64,000 bases of DNA from Bacillus pumilus (GCA_001938995.1 MKZN01000001.1:62001-126000); one strand, 5' to 3'; shown: positions 1 through 9,122, counted from the first letter of the stretch. Numbers and translations are program-made. The notes: generated by a model from the letters alone, not told the origin.

Positions 1-1849
1 CATAGGCCGCACCATCCGTCTGTGGTGACACCTTCATTTGTTTGTTCACCATTTCATTCACAGTCAGTTGATAATTCGTTTGCATCACCATCGGGCCATT
101 TTTGATTTTTGTGGCAGTAGCCGTCCAGCCGTATTGACTTTTCACAAATGCAATGGCAGCATTCGCAGCTGGTAATCCTGTGAATGGCTGCGTAATGGTG
201 ATTGTGTATGTCGGTTTTGTTGTGGTTGTGTAAGTGACAGATTCATTCCTCTTTTTGAAAAATGCCACGCCTTGATCTCGTAAGGCAGCGGTCGAGATGG
301 CACCGGTTTTGATTTGATAATTGCCGTAATCCGTTGCGCCTGTTGTTTGAGCGACTGCCTTTATTTTTTGTTTCGTCATATAGCTAAGCGCTTGATTGAG
401 TTTTGTTTGATTGACAGTCGCCTCGGTTGTGACGCGGTATTGTTTGACCGCTTCTGTCAGCGTTTTTGCACTGCTGACTACACCATTTTTCTTCATGATG
501 TCTTGGGCTTGCTTGACTTTACTTTGATCATATACCGTGGATGTCTTGAGTTGATATGCTCGACTAGTTGTTTCCCCCTTACTTGTCGTGATGTTACTTG
601 TGATCTTTTGTGCTTTTAAATAGGCTGCACCTTGATTCACTTTTGCTTGATCGGTTGCCTGATTGACGACGAGTTGGTACATGCTTTCAGATAGCTGTCC
701 TGTTTTCTTCATTGAAGCGGACACCTTTTTCTTTTGGAAAAACACCGTAGCCTTTTTCGCCTGATCTTCTCCTAAGAGCGCTCCAGTCACGACTAGGTAT
801 GGCTGTGTAGAGCTGATTTTTTTAGCTGTATAGCGCCATTTCTTTTTCTTGAAAAAGGCAACCGTTTTTGAGTAAGCTGTATCGTTTAGTTGATTAAGTT
901 TCACGATATAATGTTTGGTTTTACCTACTCGCTGCACAGCTCCTTTTGCACCAGTTTGTTTTTTAATTTGAGCCGCAGCGGATGATGCTTCTTTGCTATT
1001 TTTGAAATAGCCTGATTCCATGCTATATACATTTTTAACAGCTCCAGCTTTCTGGATCTTCCCGCTCAATTTCGCTTCTTTTTTCAGTTGGGTCAGAAGC
1101 GTCTGTGCTTTAGACTGATTGGCTAGTGCAGCAGTTGTGACAATATAGTAGGGTTTGCCCGCGGCCACTGTTTGAAGCACTGCTTTTAATCCAATTTCCT
1201 TTTGAAAACCTTGTAATATGGTATTCGCCTTACTTTGTCCAACAATATTGCCTGATTTCAGCTGATAGACGGTGTCAGCTTTACTTTCTAATTGATATGT
1301 ACTGGTCATCCCAGCCTGCTTTTGCAATTCTGTTTGAATCGTTTTCACTTTCGTTTCAGAATCGATGGGTTCTGAAACGACCTGATAGGAAGGTCTGCTT
1401 TCGTTCACGACTTCATAGAAGCTTTTTAGCCCTGTCGTTTTTGTTAGCTCTGACGTGAGCTTTTTCGCCTGACTTTCATCCTTGATTGGATCAGAAACGA
1501 CTTTTTGTAAAGGGAGGCGATGACCCACCGGAGACACGGTACCGTTTATTCCCACCTCTTTTTTTAACGCAGCTGCACTTGCATTTGCAACAGCTTGTGA
1601 ATCATATCCAGAGGCAGTGAGCTGGTAAGTCGACGTATTTCCTGAGGATTGATAAGTGGCTGTCCACTTTTTGTCCTTTTTCAGTGTGTCCACTGCTTTT
1701 TTCGCTTCTGTTTCAGTTGTAAATACCTTTGGGGTGCTAATCGTATAAATGGATTGATCAATATAGGAGGCTGCTTGCGCATCTTGACCCGTATGGATTG
1801 TCATACCAAAGGCAGCTGCGAGTAACATGATCTTAATGGATTTTTTCAC
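1..1849 (-). CDS. Secreted protein of tandem SPOR-like repeats (C-terminus outside window)
   Basis: The frame is open from a GTG at 1849 to the window edge, about 616 codons, so the protein is incomplete. The start has an AGAGAGGGA ribosome binding site about 9 bases upstream. The N-terminus is a signal peptide (MKKSIKIMLLAAAFG..., AQA-A cleavage near residue 26). The rest is about nine or ten degenerate repeats of 55-70 residues with a recurring pattern: a beta strand such as YQL or YxV, a short linker, a charged helix with Ala/Lys (SKAxxxLxxLKKE), then a second strand. This resembles SPOR-type peptidoglycan-binding repeats. No catalytic domain lies in the visible part; similar Bacillus proteins often carry a C-terminal cell-wall hydrolase domain, which would be off the edge. 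Role in envelope binding or turnover is inferred; no gene name is assigned. Confidence 0.75.
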   Translation of the reverse strand, partial: MKKSIKIMLLAAAFGMTIHTGQDAQAASYIDQSIYTISTPKVFTTETEAKKAVDTLKKDKKWTATYQSSGNTSTYQLTASGYDSQAVANASAAALKKEVGINGTVSPVGHRLPLQKVVSDPIKDESQAKKLTSELTKTTGLKSFYEVVNESRPSYQVVSEPIDSETKVKTIQTELQKQAGMTSTYQLESKADTVYQLKSGNIVGQSKANTILQGFQKEIGLKAVLQTVAAGKPYYIVTTAALANQSKAQTLLTQLKKEAKLSGKIQKAGAVKNVYSMESGYFKNSKEASSAAAQIKKQTGAKGAVQRVGKTKHYIVKLNQLNDTAYSKTVAFFKKKKWRYTAKKISSTQPYLVVTGALLGEDQAKKATVFFQKKKVSASMKKTGQLSESMYQLVVNQATDQAKVNQGAAYLKAQKITSNITTSKGETTSRAYQLKTSTVYDQSKVKQAQDIMKKNGVVSSAKTLTEAVKQYRVTTEATVNQTKLNQALSYMTKQKIKAVAQTTGATDYGNYQIKTGAISTAALRDQGVAFFKKRNESVTYTTTTKPTYTITITQPFTGLPAANAAIAFVKSQYGWTATATKIKNGPMVMQTNYQLTVNEMVNKQMKVSPQTDGAAY

Positions 1850-1875
1850 GTTTCCTGTCCCTCTCTTAACTTTGC

Positions 1876-1905
1876 ATAATAATCTACTAATCTCTTTATC
1901 GACAA
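1876..1905 (-). promoter_or_regulatory. Possible sigma-A promoter of the SPOR-repeat gene
   Basis: On the minus strand TTGTCG (1905-1900) is followed after 18 bases by TATTAT (1881-1876), about 27 bases before the GTG start. The match is moderate and was found by eye only. Confidence 0.35.
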
Positions 1906-1939
1906 AAACAAGTCCTCTTTCAAGTCATTTATGCAATAG

Positions 1940-1975
1940 AAAAGAGAGGACCCCTAAGCGAAGTCCTCCCTCTTT
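1940..1975 (-). terminator. Rho-independent terminator after manA
   Basis: On the minus strand an AAAGAGGGAGGAC arm pairs with GTCCTCTCTTT (one bulge/mismatch) around the loop near 1952-1962, followed by T-rich sequence. It starts at the manA stop codon. Confidence 0.75.
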
Positions 1976-2924
1976 ATATATGTGACACAATCAGTTCACA
2001 AGACCCTTCAATCGAAAAGCTACCCATTTCAGCTGGTAAAATCAAATGGACCCCTTTTGGCAGAGGATACGTTATCCCATCATGTGCCAAAGATCCTTCC
2101 CCTTTAATCACACTACATAGCAAGAATGGGTGGTCTTGTGAGAGCTCTACTTTTTGGTCAATTTCCCATTTGCACACAGAGAAATATTCTGCTTTGACAA
2201 ATGTTCTGATGGTTATTCCTTGACGTGTTTCCACTGATTCATCTGCATCCCCGTCTACATGAGGGACATTCGTGACATCAATGGCTTGTGCATAGTGAAG
2301 CTCACGCGCATGGCCATCTTGGTCTTTTCGTTCGTAATCATATACGCGATAGGTTGTATCTGAGCTTTGTTGTGTTTCTAGGACAAGTGCGCCTTCACAT
2401 AGCGCATGTATGGTACCGCTTGGCACATAATAAAACTCCCCAGGTTTTATCTTCACTCGTCGCAATAGACCTTCCCAATCTCCGCTGTTCATCATTGTCA
2501 CAAGCTCCGTTCTTGTTCTTGCATTGTGACCGTAAATCATTTCTGCCCCTTCTTTGCAGTCAATGATATACCAGCACTCTGTTTTTCCAAGCTCGCCATT
2601 TTCATGCCTTTTCGCATATTCATCATCTGGATGAACCTGAACGGATAAGTCCTCATTTGCATCTAAAATCTTTGTTAATAGCGGGAAGCGATCACCTTCT
2701 ATTCCCCCGAACAATTCTCGGTGATGATCCCATAGGTCGATCAATGTTTTCCCTTTATAAATTCCATCTTGCACCACGCTTGTTCCGTTTGGATGAGCAG
2801 AAATTGCCCAACATTCTCCTGTTTGATCAGAAGGAATATCATAGCCAAAATAATCCCTTAAGGCTGTGCCCCCCCATATTCTCTCCTTCAATTCAGGCAG
2901 TAAAACAATTGGTGACTGCTTCAT
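1974..2924 (-). CDS. manA: Mannose-6-phosphate isomerase, class I
   Basis: Converts mannose 6-phosphate to fructose 6-phosphate in the cytoplasm. The 316 residues match the short Bacillus class I phosphomannose isomerases (about 315). The cupin zinc site is visible: QVHPDD (Gln96, His98), Glu116 in the TECWYI segment and His173 in GTIHAL. The ATG at 2924 has a GGGAGGAG site 8 bases upstream. It lies downstream of a hexose ABC importer on the same strand but has its own promoter region with two inverted repeats and its own terminator, so it may be controlled separately. The pairing suggests that mannose or a mannose-containing sugar is one substrate of the importer; this is inference. B. subtilis has several paralogues (manA, pmi, gmuF), so the exact symbol is less sure than the function. 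Confidence 0.9.
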   Translation of the reverse strand: MKQSPIVLLPELKERIWGGTALRDYFGYDIPSDQTGECWAISAHPNGTSVVQDGIYKGKTLIDLWDHHRELFGGIEGDRFPLLTKILDANEDLSVQVHPDDEYAKRHENGELGKTECWYIIDCKEGAEMIYGHNARTRTELVTMMNSGDWEGLLRRVKIKPGEFYYVPSGTIHALCEGALVLETQQSSDTTYRVYDYERKDQDGHARELHYAQAIDVTNVPHVDGDADESVETRQGITIRTFVKAEYFSVCKWEIDQKVELSQDHPFLLCSVIKGEGSLAHDGITYPLPKGVHLILPAEMGSFSIEGSCELIVSHI

Positions 2925-2962
2925 TTAGGATGACTCCTCCCTTTGCTCCCCTTTTGTTAATC

Positions 2963-3016
2963 CTTGTAAACTACAAGTTTCAATGTTTATTATGACGTTG
3001 TCTAAAGACAAGTCAA
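2963..3016 (-). promoter_or_regulatory. manA promoter with two CTTGT-type inverted repeats
   Basis: On the minus strand TTGACT (3016-3011), 16 bases, then CATAAT (2994-2989) reads as a sigma-A promoter. TTGTCTTTAGACAA (2998-3011) is a dyad in the spacer, and CTTGTAGTTTACAAG (2963-2977) is a second dyad downstream of the -10. The TTGTA..TACAA form is typical of GntR/HutC-type repressors (compare the TreR and AraR operators). No such regulator is encoded in this window. Confidence 0.5.
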
Positions 3017-3059
3017 TCCTTTCAGCAAAGGTAATGAAAGCGATACCAAAAAATAATGA

Positions 3060-3881
3060 TCATCCTTTGACTGAACCTGCCAGAAGCCCCTTCACGAAAT
3101 ACTTTCCGAGGAGAATATATACCAAAAGGGTCGGCAATGCGGCTAAGATTGCCCCTGCCATTTGGACATTCCATTGCACAATTTGGCTGCCTGATAGATT
3201 TTGCAAGGCAACCATGACTGGTTGGTGCTCAGCAGTTGTCATTGTCACTGCAAATAAAAACTCATTCCATACATTGGTGAACTGCCAGATCGCCACTACG
3301 ACAAATCCAGTGATAGAAAGTGGCACAATCATATGCCTAAAAATCCCGATAAATCCTGCGCCGTCCATTTTGGCTGATTCAATCATTTCATCAGGAATAC
3401 TCACATAGAAATTGCGGAACATGAGTGTTGTAATCGGAAGACCATACACTACATGGATCAGCACAAGTCCAGGGATCGAATTATATAATCCGATGTCACG
3501 TAAAAATTGAATCAGCGGGATGAGGATGCTTTGATACGGGATAAACATGCCGAACAACATCAAGGTAAAGACCACTTCTGATCCTTTAAACCGCCATTTG
3601 GATAATACATAGCCATTCATCGCACCTAAAATAGCTGATAAGAAGGTAGCAGGAATGACAAGGTATAGTGAATTTAACAAGTGAGGCGATAATTTTTCAA
3701 ACGCGATGTGATAGCTTGAAAAATCGAGTACCGATGGGAGCGCCCACATTTGTTCGAGGGTGACTTCACCTAATGGTTTCAAGCTTGTCACGAGCATGAC
3801 ATAAACCGGCATGAGAAAAAAGAGACTGCACAAGATTAAAACTGAATAAAGAATCGGACGGACAAACCATCTTGTTGTCAT
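3060..3881 (-). CDS. Sugar ABC transporter permease, CUT1 family (MalG/GtsC type)
   Basis: A 273-residue integral membrane protein with about six transmembrane segments and the permease EAA-loop signature in [20 protein letters not shown], which docks to the ATPase. It is the second permease of the importer. Its ATG overlaps the stop of the upstream permease by four bases (ATGA), indicating translational coupling. The importer has no ATPase gene here; in Bacillus such CUT1 systems usually share the MsmX ATPase encoded elsewhere. No clear terminator follows before the manA promoter. Substrate is judged from the binding protein: glucose/mannose-like hexose or a small oligosaccharide. Confidence 0.88.
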   Translation of the reverse strand: MTTRWFVRPILYSVLILCSLFFLMPVYVMLVTSLKPLGEVTLEQMWALPSVLDFSSYHIAFEKLSPHLLNSLYLVIPATFLSAILGAMNGYVLSKWRFKGSEVVFTLMLFGMFIPYQSILIPLIQFLRDIGLYNSIPGLVLIHVVYGLPITTLMFRNFYVSIPDEMIESAKMDGAGFIGIFRHMIVPLSITGFVVVAIWQFTNVWNEFLFAVTMTTAEHQPVMVALQNLSGSQIVQWNVQMAGAILAALPTLLVYILLGKYFVKGLLAGSVKG

Positions 3882-4849
3882 GATGATGCCCCCTTCCGGC
3901 TTGACAGAAGATACGGCACAATAAAGATGGCAACTGAGATCAACATGATGATCGCAATGGCTGCACCGCCTGCATAATGATTTCCTCTAAAGGTCATTTC
4001 AAACATATAAACGCCCGGCACATCTGTCACAAAGTTCGCACCTGGTCCTGTCATCGAGTAAATCAAATCGAAAATTTTCAAAGAAATATGCGCCATGATG
4101 ATGATAACACTTGCTGTGATTGGTTTTAAAAGTGGAAAAATGATGTTCCAATAAATTTGCCACTCTGTTGCCCCATCCATTCTAGCAGCCTCTCTCACTT
4201 CCTCTGGTATTCCTCTAAGACCTGCCAAATACATCGCAAGTGAAAATCCAGTCATTTGCCATACAGCGGCAATGACGACTGCCATCATCGCCGCGGGTAC
4301 ACCAAACTCAATCTTCCCCCACTCAAATCCAGCCAATATATTCGTATCGGTATACCATTTAGGCTGAATGCCAAGTGTTTTCAAAAACAAGTTCACCCCA
4401 GTTGACGGATTTAATATCCATTGCCATACAACTCCTGTGACAACAAAGGAGAGAGCCATTGGGAAGAAAAACAAATTTCGAAATAGAGATTCCCCTTTGA
4501 TCTTCTGATCTAGTAAAATCGCAAGTACCAATCCAGAGACAATCACTGCGCCTATAAAGAAAATAGTAAAAAAGACCGTGTTTCGAAGATCTGATTGGAA
4601 ACGAAAATCTTGAAACAGCATGACATAATTGCGAAGGCCAGCGAATGAAAAATCAGGAACAAGTGAGGTCCAGTTTGAGACTGATACATATCCTGTCCAG
4701 CCAATAAAGCCGTAAACAAAGATAAACAATAGAACAGCCGATGGCGCTAAAAACAGCAAGGCAAGCAGCTGATCTCCATTCCATTTTTTCCGAACCCGTT
4801 TGACTTCTGACCTTGGAGTCTTTGGTGCGGGCGATGTTTCAATGCGCAT
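3878..4849 (-). CDS. Sugar ABC transporter permease, CUT1 family (MalF/GtsB type)
   Basis: A 323-residue membrane protein: a basic cytoplasmic N-terminus of about 25 residues, then about six transmembrane helices. The EAA loop is visible as [19 protein letters not shown] followed by FPLLKP. It pairs with the overlapping downstream permease and is separated from the upstream binding-protein gene by a strong hairpin at 4871-4898, an arrangement that usually gives more binding protein than permease. Family and role are clear; the sugar is inferred. Confidence 0.88.
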   Translation of the reverse strand: MRIETSPAPKTPRSEVKRVRKKWNGDQLLALLFLAPSAVLLFIFVYGFIGWTGYVSVSNWTSLVPDFSFAGLRNYVMLFQDFRFQSDLRNTVFFTIFFIGAVIVSGLVLAILLDQKIKGESLFRNLFFFPMALSFVVTGVVWQWILNPSTGVNLFLKTLGIQPKWYTDTNILAGFEWGKIEFGVPAAMMAVVIAAVWQMTGFSLAMYLAGLRGIPEEVREAARMDGATEWQIYWNIIFPLLKPITASVIIIMAHISLKIFDLIYSMTGPGANFVTDVPGVYMFEMTFRGNHYAGGAAIAIIMLISVAIFIVPYLLSSRKGASS

Positions 4850-4870
4850 GAAGCGACACTCCTTTCAACA

Positions 4871-4898
4871 AAAGAGGCGGTGCTATCGCCGCCTCTTT
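4871..4898 (-). terminator. Intercistronic attenuator between binding protein and permease genes
   Basis: A perfect 10-bp stem, AAAGAGGCGG / CCGCCTCTTT, with an 8-base loop, followed on the minus strand by TGTTG. It lies inside the operon, 5 bases after the binding-protein stop codon at 4904. Partial termination or 3'-end protection would lower permease expression relative to the binding protein. Confidence 0.7.
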
Positions 4899-4903
4899 CG
4901 TGT

Positions 4904-6169
4904 TTATTTCAATGAGTCTTTTAAAGATGAAACAAATTGATCTTTGTCTTTTTGTGTGACGAAAATATTGACGGCTTGATTCGCTTTTGTGACAAATCCT
5001 TCTTCAGCCGCTGATCCATGGGCGAGAGAAGGGGCCAGTTTTGACTCTTTAAATGCCTTCATCGCTGATTTTCCGTATTCATCATATTTCGATACGTCCG
5101 CATCTACACGTGCAGGGATGGACCCTTTCAGCGGGTTAAATGCATCCTGTCCTTCTACAGACCCTAGGACGGATAAGAATTTCTTCACGTTTTCTGGCTG
5201 TTTCACACCTTTCGGAAGCCCAAACGTATCGGTGATGACCATGAAACTCCCTTCAGTATCTGGGGTCGCCACGTATCCGAAATCTTCATTCACCTTCAAG
5301 TCCAGATCATTGACAAAGTATCCCTTCGCCCAGTCTCCCATCACATTCATCGCCGCTTCGCCTTTTGCCACGAGTTGTGAGGCATCTTGCCAGTTCCTTG
5401 AGCTATGATCGTCATTGACGTATTCCAGCATACGACCAAAGATGTCTGCCGCTTCTTTCACTTTGGCATCATCCATCTTCATGTCACCCGCCCACAACTT
5501 TTGATAATCATCTGCACCTAATACACCAAGCAGAACACTTTCAAATAAATGAGTGGCTGCCCACGGTTCCTTGTCTCCAAGTGCTAACGGTGTAATGCCT
5601 TTTTTCTTGAAAGCTTCTGCCGTTTTGAAAAATTCTTCAAATGTCGCCGGTGGCTCTAATCCTTGCTCTTCAAATACCTTTTTGTTATACCAAAGCACAT
5701 TGCCTCGGTGAATATTCACTGGAACAGAATAGATCTTTCCATCTTTACTAACGAGATCAATCAGTGACGCTGGAAATTTGTCCTTCCAGCCTTCTTTTTC
5801 ATACAGATCATTAAGTGGCTCCATTTTCCCTGCCGCCACCCAGCTCTCGTTCAGTTCTGCCCCGCCATGTACTTGGAATGTAGCTGGCGGGTCATTTCCT
5901 TGCATCCGGCTGGTGAGAACAGCCTTTGCATTCGTACCCGCACCTCCTGCGACGGCAGCATTTTCAATTGGAATATCCTGATTCTTTTCTTCAAACAATT
6001 GAATAAGTGCTTTCAGCCCGTCTTCTTCACCTGCTCCTGTCCACCAAGAGAAAATCTCAAGCTTGTCGGCTCCACCTTCCTTTTTTGCATCTGAATTCGT
6101 CGATGAACTGCAAGCAGTGACCACGAGCATACACAGTGCCAATAAAGTAAAGCCTAATTTGAACTTCAT
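4904..6169 (-). CDS. Sugar ABC transporter substrate-binding lipoprotein, glucose/mannose-type
   Basis: A 421-residue extracellular solute-binding protein (family 1 fold) anchored as a lipoprotein: signal peptide with lipobox VTAC, lipidated Cys20, then a Ser/Asn-rich linker. Segments such as LEIFSWWTGAGEE, DPPATFQVH, NIHRGN and FNPLKGSIPAR are, from memory, very like the glucose/mannose-binding proteins of Thermus and the GtsA group. Glucose or mannose is therefore the best substrate guess, supported by manA next door. The ATG at 6169 has GAGGG 8 bases upstream. The promoter region holds a cre box and a tandem repeat likely bound by the adjacent YesN-type regulator. Confidence 0.85.
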   Translation of the reverse strand: MKFKLGFTLLALCMLVVTACSSSTNSDAKKEGGADKLEIFSWWTGAGEEDGLKALIQLFEEKNQDIPIENAAVAGGAGTNAKAVLTSRMQGNDPPATFQVHGGAELNESWVAAGKMEPLNDLYEKEGWKDKFPASLIDLVSKDGKIYSVPVNIHRGNVLWYNKKVFEEQGLEPPATFEEFFKTAEAFKKKGITPLALGDKEPWAATHLFESVLLGVLGADDYQKLWAGDMKMDDAKVKEAADIFGRMLEYVNDDHSSRNWQDASQLVAKGEAAMNVMGDWAKGYFVNDLDLKVNEDFGYVATPDTEGSFMVITDTFGLPKGVKQPENVKKFLSVLGSVEGQDAFNPLKGSIPARVDADVSKYDEYGKSAMKAFKESKLAPSLAHGSAAEEGFVTKANQAVNIFVTQKDKDQFVSSLKDSLK

Positions 6170-6190
6170 CTTTTATCCCTCATTTCATAT

Positions 6191-6204
6191 TGTAAGCGTT
6201 ATCA
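6191..6204. promoter_or_regulatory. Catabolite-responsive element (cre) at the ABC importer promoter
   Basis: TGTAAGCGTTATCA fits the CcpA consensus TGWNANCGNTNNCA at every fixed position. It lies just downstream of a TATACT -10 box (minus strand, 6215-6210), where bound CcpA would block transcription of the importer when preferred sugars are present. Confidence 0.75.
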
Positions 6205-6209
6205 AAATA

Positions 6210-6238
6210 AGTATAATGGCAGATCTCGTCTTTTTATC
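6210..6238 (-). promoter_or_regulatory. Promoter of the ABC importer, weak -35
   Basis: TATACT (6215-6210) is a good -10. The hexamer 17 bases upstream (6238-6233) is GATAAA, a poor -35, as expected for a promoter that needs an activator. Confidence 0.5.
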
Positions 6239-6240
6239 AG

Positions 6241-6274
6241 GTGAAATTCTTCACTTTTTTATGAAATTCTTCAT
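6241..6274. repeat. Tandem direct repeat upstream of the importer promoter, likely regulator site
   Basis: GTGAAATTCTTCAC (6241-6254) and ATGAAATTCTTCAT (6261-6274) share a 12-base core and start exactly 20 bases apart, separated by a T-tract. Each copy has TGAA/TTCA arms. The pair directly abuts the weak -35, and the distal copy overlaps the stop codon of the regulator gene. AraC-type response regulators commonly bind two direct half-sites spaced about two helical turns at this position. Confidence 0.6.
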
Positions 6275-7686
6275 TTTTTTACGGTCTGTTTGCGGTATTC
6301 TTTTGGTGTACAGCCGACCATTTTCTTAAAGACACGGCTGACGTAGTTCGGGTCTGTATATCCAGTTTGATACGTGATTTCTTTTAAACTAAGTGAGGTA
6401 TCTTTGAGTAGCTTCTTCATTTTATCAAGACGACAGGTGGTCACATATTCTTTAAAGGTCAGACCCGTCTCGTCTTTAAACCGTTTTGTGAAATAAGTTG
6501 GGCTTAATTCTACATAAGCGGCGGTTTGTTCTAACGTGATCTGTTCACAGAATTGTGTCCTAATATACCGTTTGGCTCGTTCCATGTCATTGACTGTCTG
6601 AGTTCTTGCTTCATAAAGGTCGAATAGATACTGACAGCGCTGGCGGCATTCAGCTAATGTGCGAATCGGCAGAATAGGCAAGTCTACACGGATTCTCGAT
6701 TTCAATAGGATGAGCAGCTCTTTGACATGAGAGATTGTGGCTCCTTCCCATTCAAAAGCATCATAATACGCAAGTGCATCTTCTCTTCTTCCTTCTTCCA
6801 GTGCATACATCATGTCATCTGCAAGCTCTGGCAGGTTGATCAACAGAATGGACTGTACATCTGAATTGTAAAAGCCATAACGAACGATGCTGTCATCTTT
6901 TTTTCGCTGATAGTACGAAAGTTTAGCCTCGGCTATGCTTTTATGCAGGTGAAGCGGATTTGCTACTGGGTGTCCTACCCCAACGACAGGTGAAAGTTGT
7001 TTACTTGTCATGAAGTTCCTGATGGCTTGGAGGACATCTGCTTTTAGCTGACCTACTCCTTGTTCACCGTAAATCAAACATGTGAACAACTCCCCTCCCC
7101 TATGAACGGGAACAGCATGAAAAAGAGAGGACTGCTGTAAATCAAAAAGTAGCTGATCCCCGCCTCCTCGTTCGGCAGCGATCATGAGTCCTGCTTCAAA
7201 CTCATGAAACATTTGGTGGAACTCATATGAGGTATAGGGTTGACCATTCATCAAATGTAATTCCAACCACTTGGACTGCTCATCCACCATCATGATCCCG
7301 CGCTGCGACGCTTCTTCTTCAATCTCTGTGATAACAGATCGAATGGCTGTTATGGTTTCGTCTTTGTCAGCCGGTTTGACAAGGTATTGCTTGACTCCTT
7401 CTTGCATCGCTTGTTTGGCATAGTCAAATGTATCGTAGGCTGACAGCATGATAAATTTGATATGGGGGCTGCTTGCTTTAATCTTCTTGATCGCTGTCAG
7501 CCCATCCATGCCAGGCATTTGAATATCCATGAGCACCAGGTGAATTTGTTGGGCAATCGCCACTTCAACTGCCCTCTTTCCGTTTTCAGCTTCCCCCGTA
7601 ATATGACACTCTGGTAGCCATTCCGAAATAAATTTACGCATGGCCATTCGCTCAATTTTTTCATCGTCCACAATCAACACGTTCAT
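6271..7686 (-). CDS. YesN-type response regulator, receiver plus AraC HTH
   Basis: A cytoplasmic DNA-binding response regulator of 471 residues. The receiver domain (about 1-120) has the acidic pocket VDDEK, phospho-acceptor Asp54 in MDIQMPGMDG and Lys104 in YLVKPAD. A divergent middle region follows, and the C-terminal 100 residues are an AraC double helix-turn-helix ending TPKEYRKQ. It is translationally coupled to the kinase gene: GTGATG at 7689-7684 gives a GTG start overlapping the kinase stop by four bases or the ATG chosen here, both served by AAGGAGG. It most likely activates the importer gene directly downstream through the tandem repeat at 6241-6274. Confidence 0.9.
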   Translation of the reverse strand: MNVLIVDDEKIERMAMRKFISEWLPECHITGEAENGKRAVEVAIAQQIHLVLMDIQMPGMDGLTAIKKIKASSPHIKFIMLSAYDTFDYAKQAMQEGVKQYLVKPADKDETITAIRSVITEIEEEASQRGIMMVDEQSKWLELHLMNGQPYTSYEFHQMFHEFEAGLMIAAERGGGDQLLFDLQQSSLFHAVPVHRGGELFTCLIYGEQGVGQLKADVLQAIRNFMTSKQLSPVVGVGHPVANPLHLHKSIAEAKLSYYQRKKDDSIVRYGFYNSDVQSILLINLPELADDMMYALEEGRREDALAYYDAFEWEGATISHVKELLILLKSRIRVDLPILPIRTLAECRQRCQYLFDLYEARTQTVNDMERAKRYIRTQFCEQITLEQTAAYVELSPTYFTKRFKDETGLTFKEYVTTCRLDKMKKLLKDTSLSLKEITYQTGYTDPNYVSRVFKKMVGCTPKEYRKQTVKK

Positions 7687-9122
7687 CACGCTGGTCCCTC
7701 CTTGATTGGAATCGTCAATTGAATGGTAGTTCCTTCGTTTGGCTCGGAATAGATGTGAAGCGCATTATGCATCCCGTAAAACAATCGCAATCTTGACATC
7801 ACATTTCGAAGACCAATCCCGGTTGAGTGTCCTTTTCCCACGTGTGGATCGTCTTCCTCGTGTTGCGATAGCAGTCTCTTTTTCTCTCTTTCATCGATTC
7901 CAGCGCCATTGTCTTGAATAAGAATGATCACATAACCGTTATCTTGATAGATAACTAGCTCGACAAGGCCTCCCTCCTCCTTTGGTTCTACTCCATGGAT
8001 AAAAGCATTTTCGACAAGGGGCTGCAAAGTAAGACTTGGTATCTGAACAGATAGACATGCTTCATCGATGGTGGTTTTACATGTAATACGATCAGCAAAT
8101 CTCGTTTCTTGGATATGAAAATATTCTTTGACCACCTTCACCTCCTGCTCTAATGTCACAGCTGTACCGAGCACCGATAATGAATAACGCATAAGAGTGG
8201 AAACAGATTGGATCAATCTTGATGTGGCTTCTGCGGACTCTAAGTAAGCCATGCGCGAGACGATATTTAATGTGTTAAACAAAAAGTGAGGATTCATCTG
8301 ATTTTGCAGTGTTTTCAGCTTCATTTCTTTGATTTTTTGATCTAAGGCAGCCTTTTGTTTGATCTCTTCGATCATCATTTTCATCTCGTGCCGCATTTTT
8401 TGAAAAGCATCATTTAACACAGAGATTTCATCCTTTGATGTGACTTGCAGGTTTGCTCCATCAAAGTTCCCTTCTGAAACCTCTTTGGCGCTCTGAGACA
8501 GGTGGACAATGGGTCTTGATATTCCTCCTGCGATCATGTACGCCATCCATAAAGCAATACCAATCGACAAGGTGAACAGACATAGGGTAAAGAGCGCATA
8601 CGCCTGATGCCGTTTTTGCAAGGATTGATAGAGGACCTGATATTCGGACAATTCTTCATCCAGTAGTGTCATCGTCTGCTCTTGTATATAGGAGGAGACG
8701 GTTCTTACTTCCTTGACACTTGCAGCATATTCTTTGATTTTTCCTTCTCTTACATGCGTCATAGTCGCATCACTTTCCTTCACAAGCGTTCGGATCATAT
8801 GTTGATATTTTTCAATAGCAGGTATTGCGGCATGAAGCCCTACATCATGTAGTAGTGCCTGGTCGTAGGATGTCATGTTCTCTTTTGATTCAAGATATTC
8901 TTGCACAAACTGACGGTCTTTCTCAATCGCATAGGCATTGACCTTTTCATACATGGTTTTTGCCTCTGTGGAAATATCATTAAGCAGGAGGAATGAACGA
9001 AAACTTCTGCTATATTCAGAGGTTAAATGAGAACTACTCCAATAGACAAAAAAGGCAGCCACATTGCCAAGCAAAACAAGGGTTAAAAACGCCAATAATA
9101 ATTTACTCCGAATTCTTCTCAT
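7686..9122 (-). CDS. YesM/LytS-type sensor histidine kinase
   Basis: A 478-residue membrane kinase: transmembrane helix 1 (8-27), an extracellular region of about 145 residues, transmembrane helix 2 (about 174-198), HAMP (about 199-250), the His_kinase signature NQMNPHFLFNTLN with phospho-acceptor His279, and an ATPase domain with ENAFIHG (371-377), DNGAGI (404-409) and GIGLRN. Its ATG overlaps the stop of the upstream sugar-binding protein gene by four bases. The extracellular domain probably contacts that protein, so the kinase senses sugar indirectly. Partner regulator is encoded immediately downstream. Confidence 0.9.
   Translation of the reverse strand: MRRIRSKLLLAFLTLVLLGNVAAFFVYWSSSHLTSEYSRSFRSFLLLNDISTEAKTMYEKVNAYAIEKDRQFVQEYLESKENMTSYDQALLHDVGLHAAIPAIEKYQHMIRTLVKESDATMTHVREGKIKEYAASVKEVRTVSSYIQEQTMTLLDEELSEYQVLYQSLQKRHQAYALFTLCLFTLSIGIALWMAYMIAGGISRPIVHLSQSAKEVSEGNFDGANLQVTSKDEISVLNDAFQKMRHEMKMMIEEIKQKAALDQKIKEMKLKTLQNQMNPHFLFNTLNIVSRMAYLESAEATSRLIQSVSTLMRYSLSVLGTAVTLEQEVKVVKEYFHIQETRFADRITCKTTIDEACLSVQIPSLTLQPLVENAFIHGVEPKEEGGLVELVIYQDNGYVIILIQDNGAGIDEREKKRLLSQHEEDDPHVGKGHSTGIGLRNVMSRLRLFYGMHNALHIYSEPNEGTTIQLTIPIKEGPA

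Noticed and set aside
314-619. 101-codon plus-strand frame opposite the SPOR-repeat gene
   Set aside because: Antisense to a coherent long frame with signal peptide and repeats; no ribosome binding site and low-complexity Cys/Phe-rich product.
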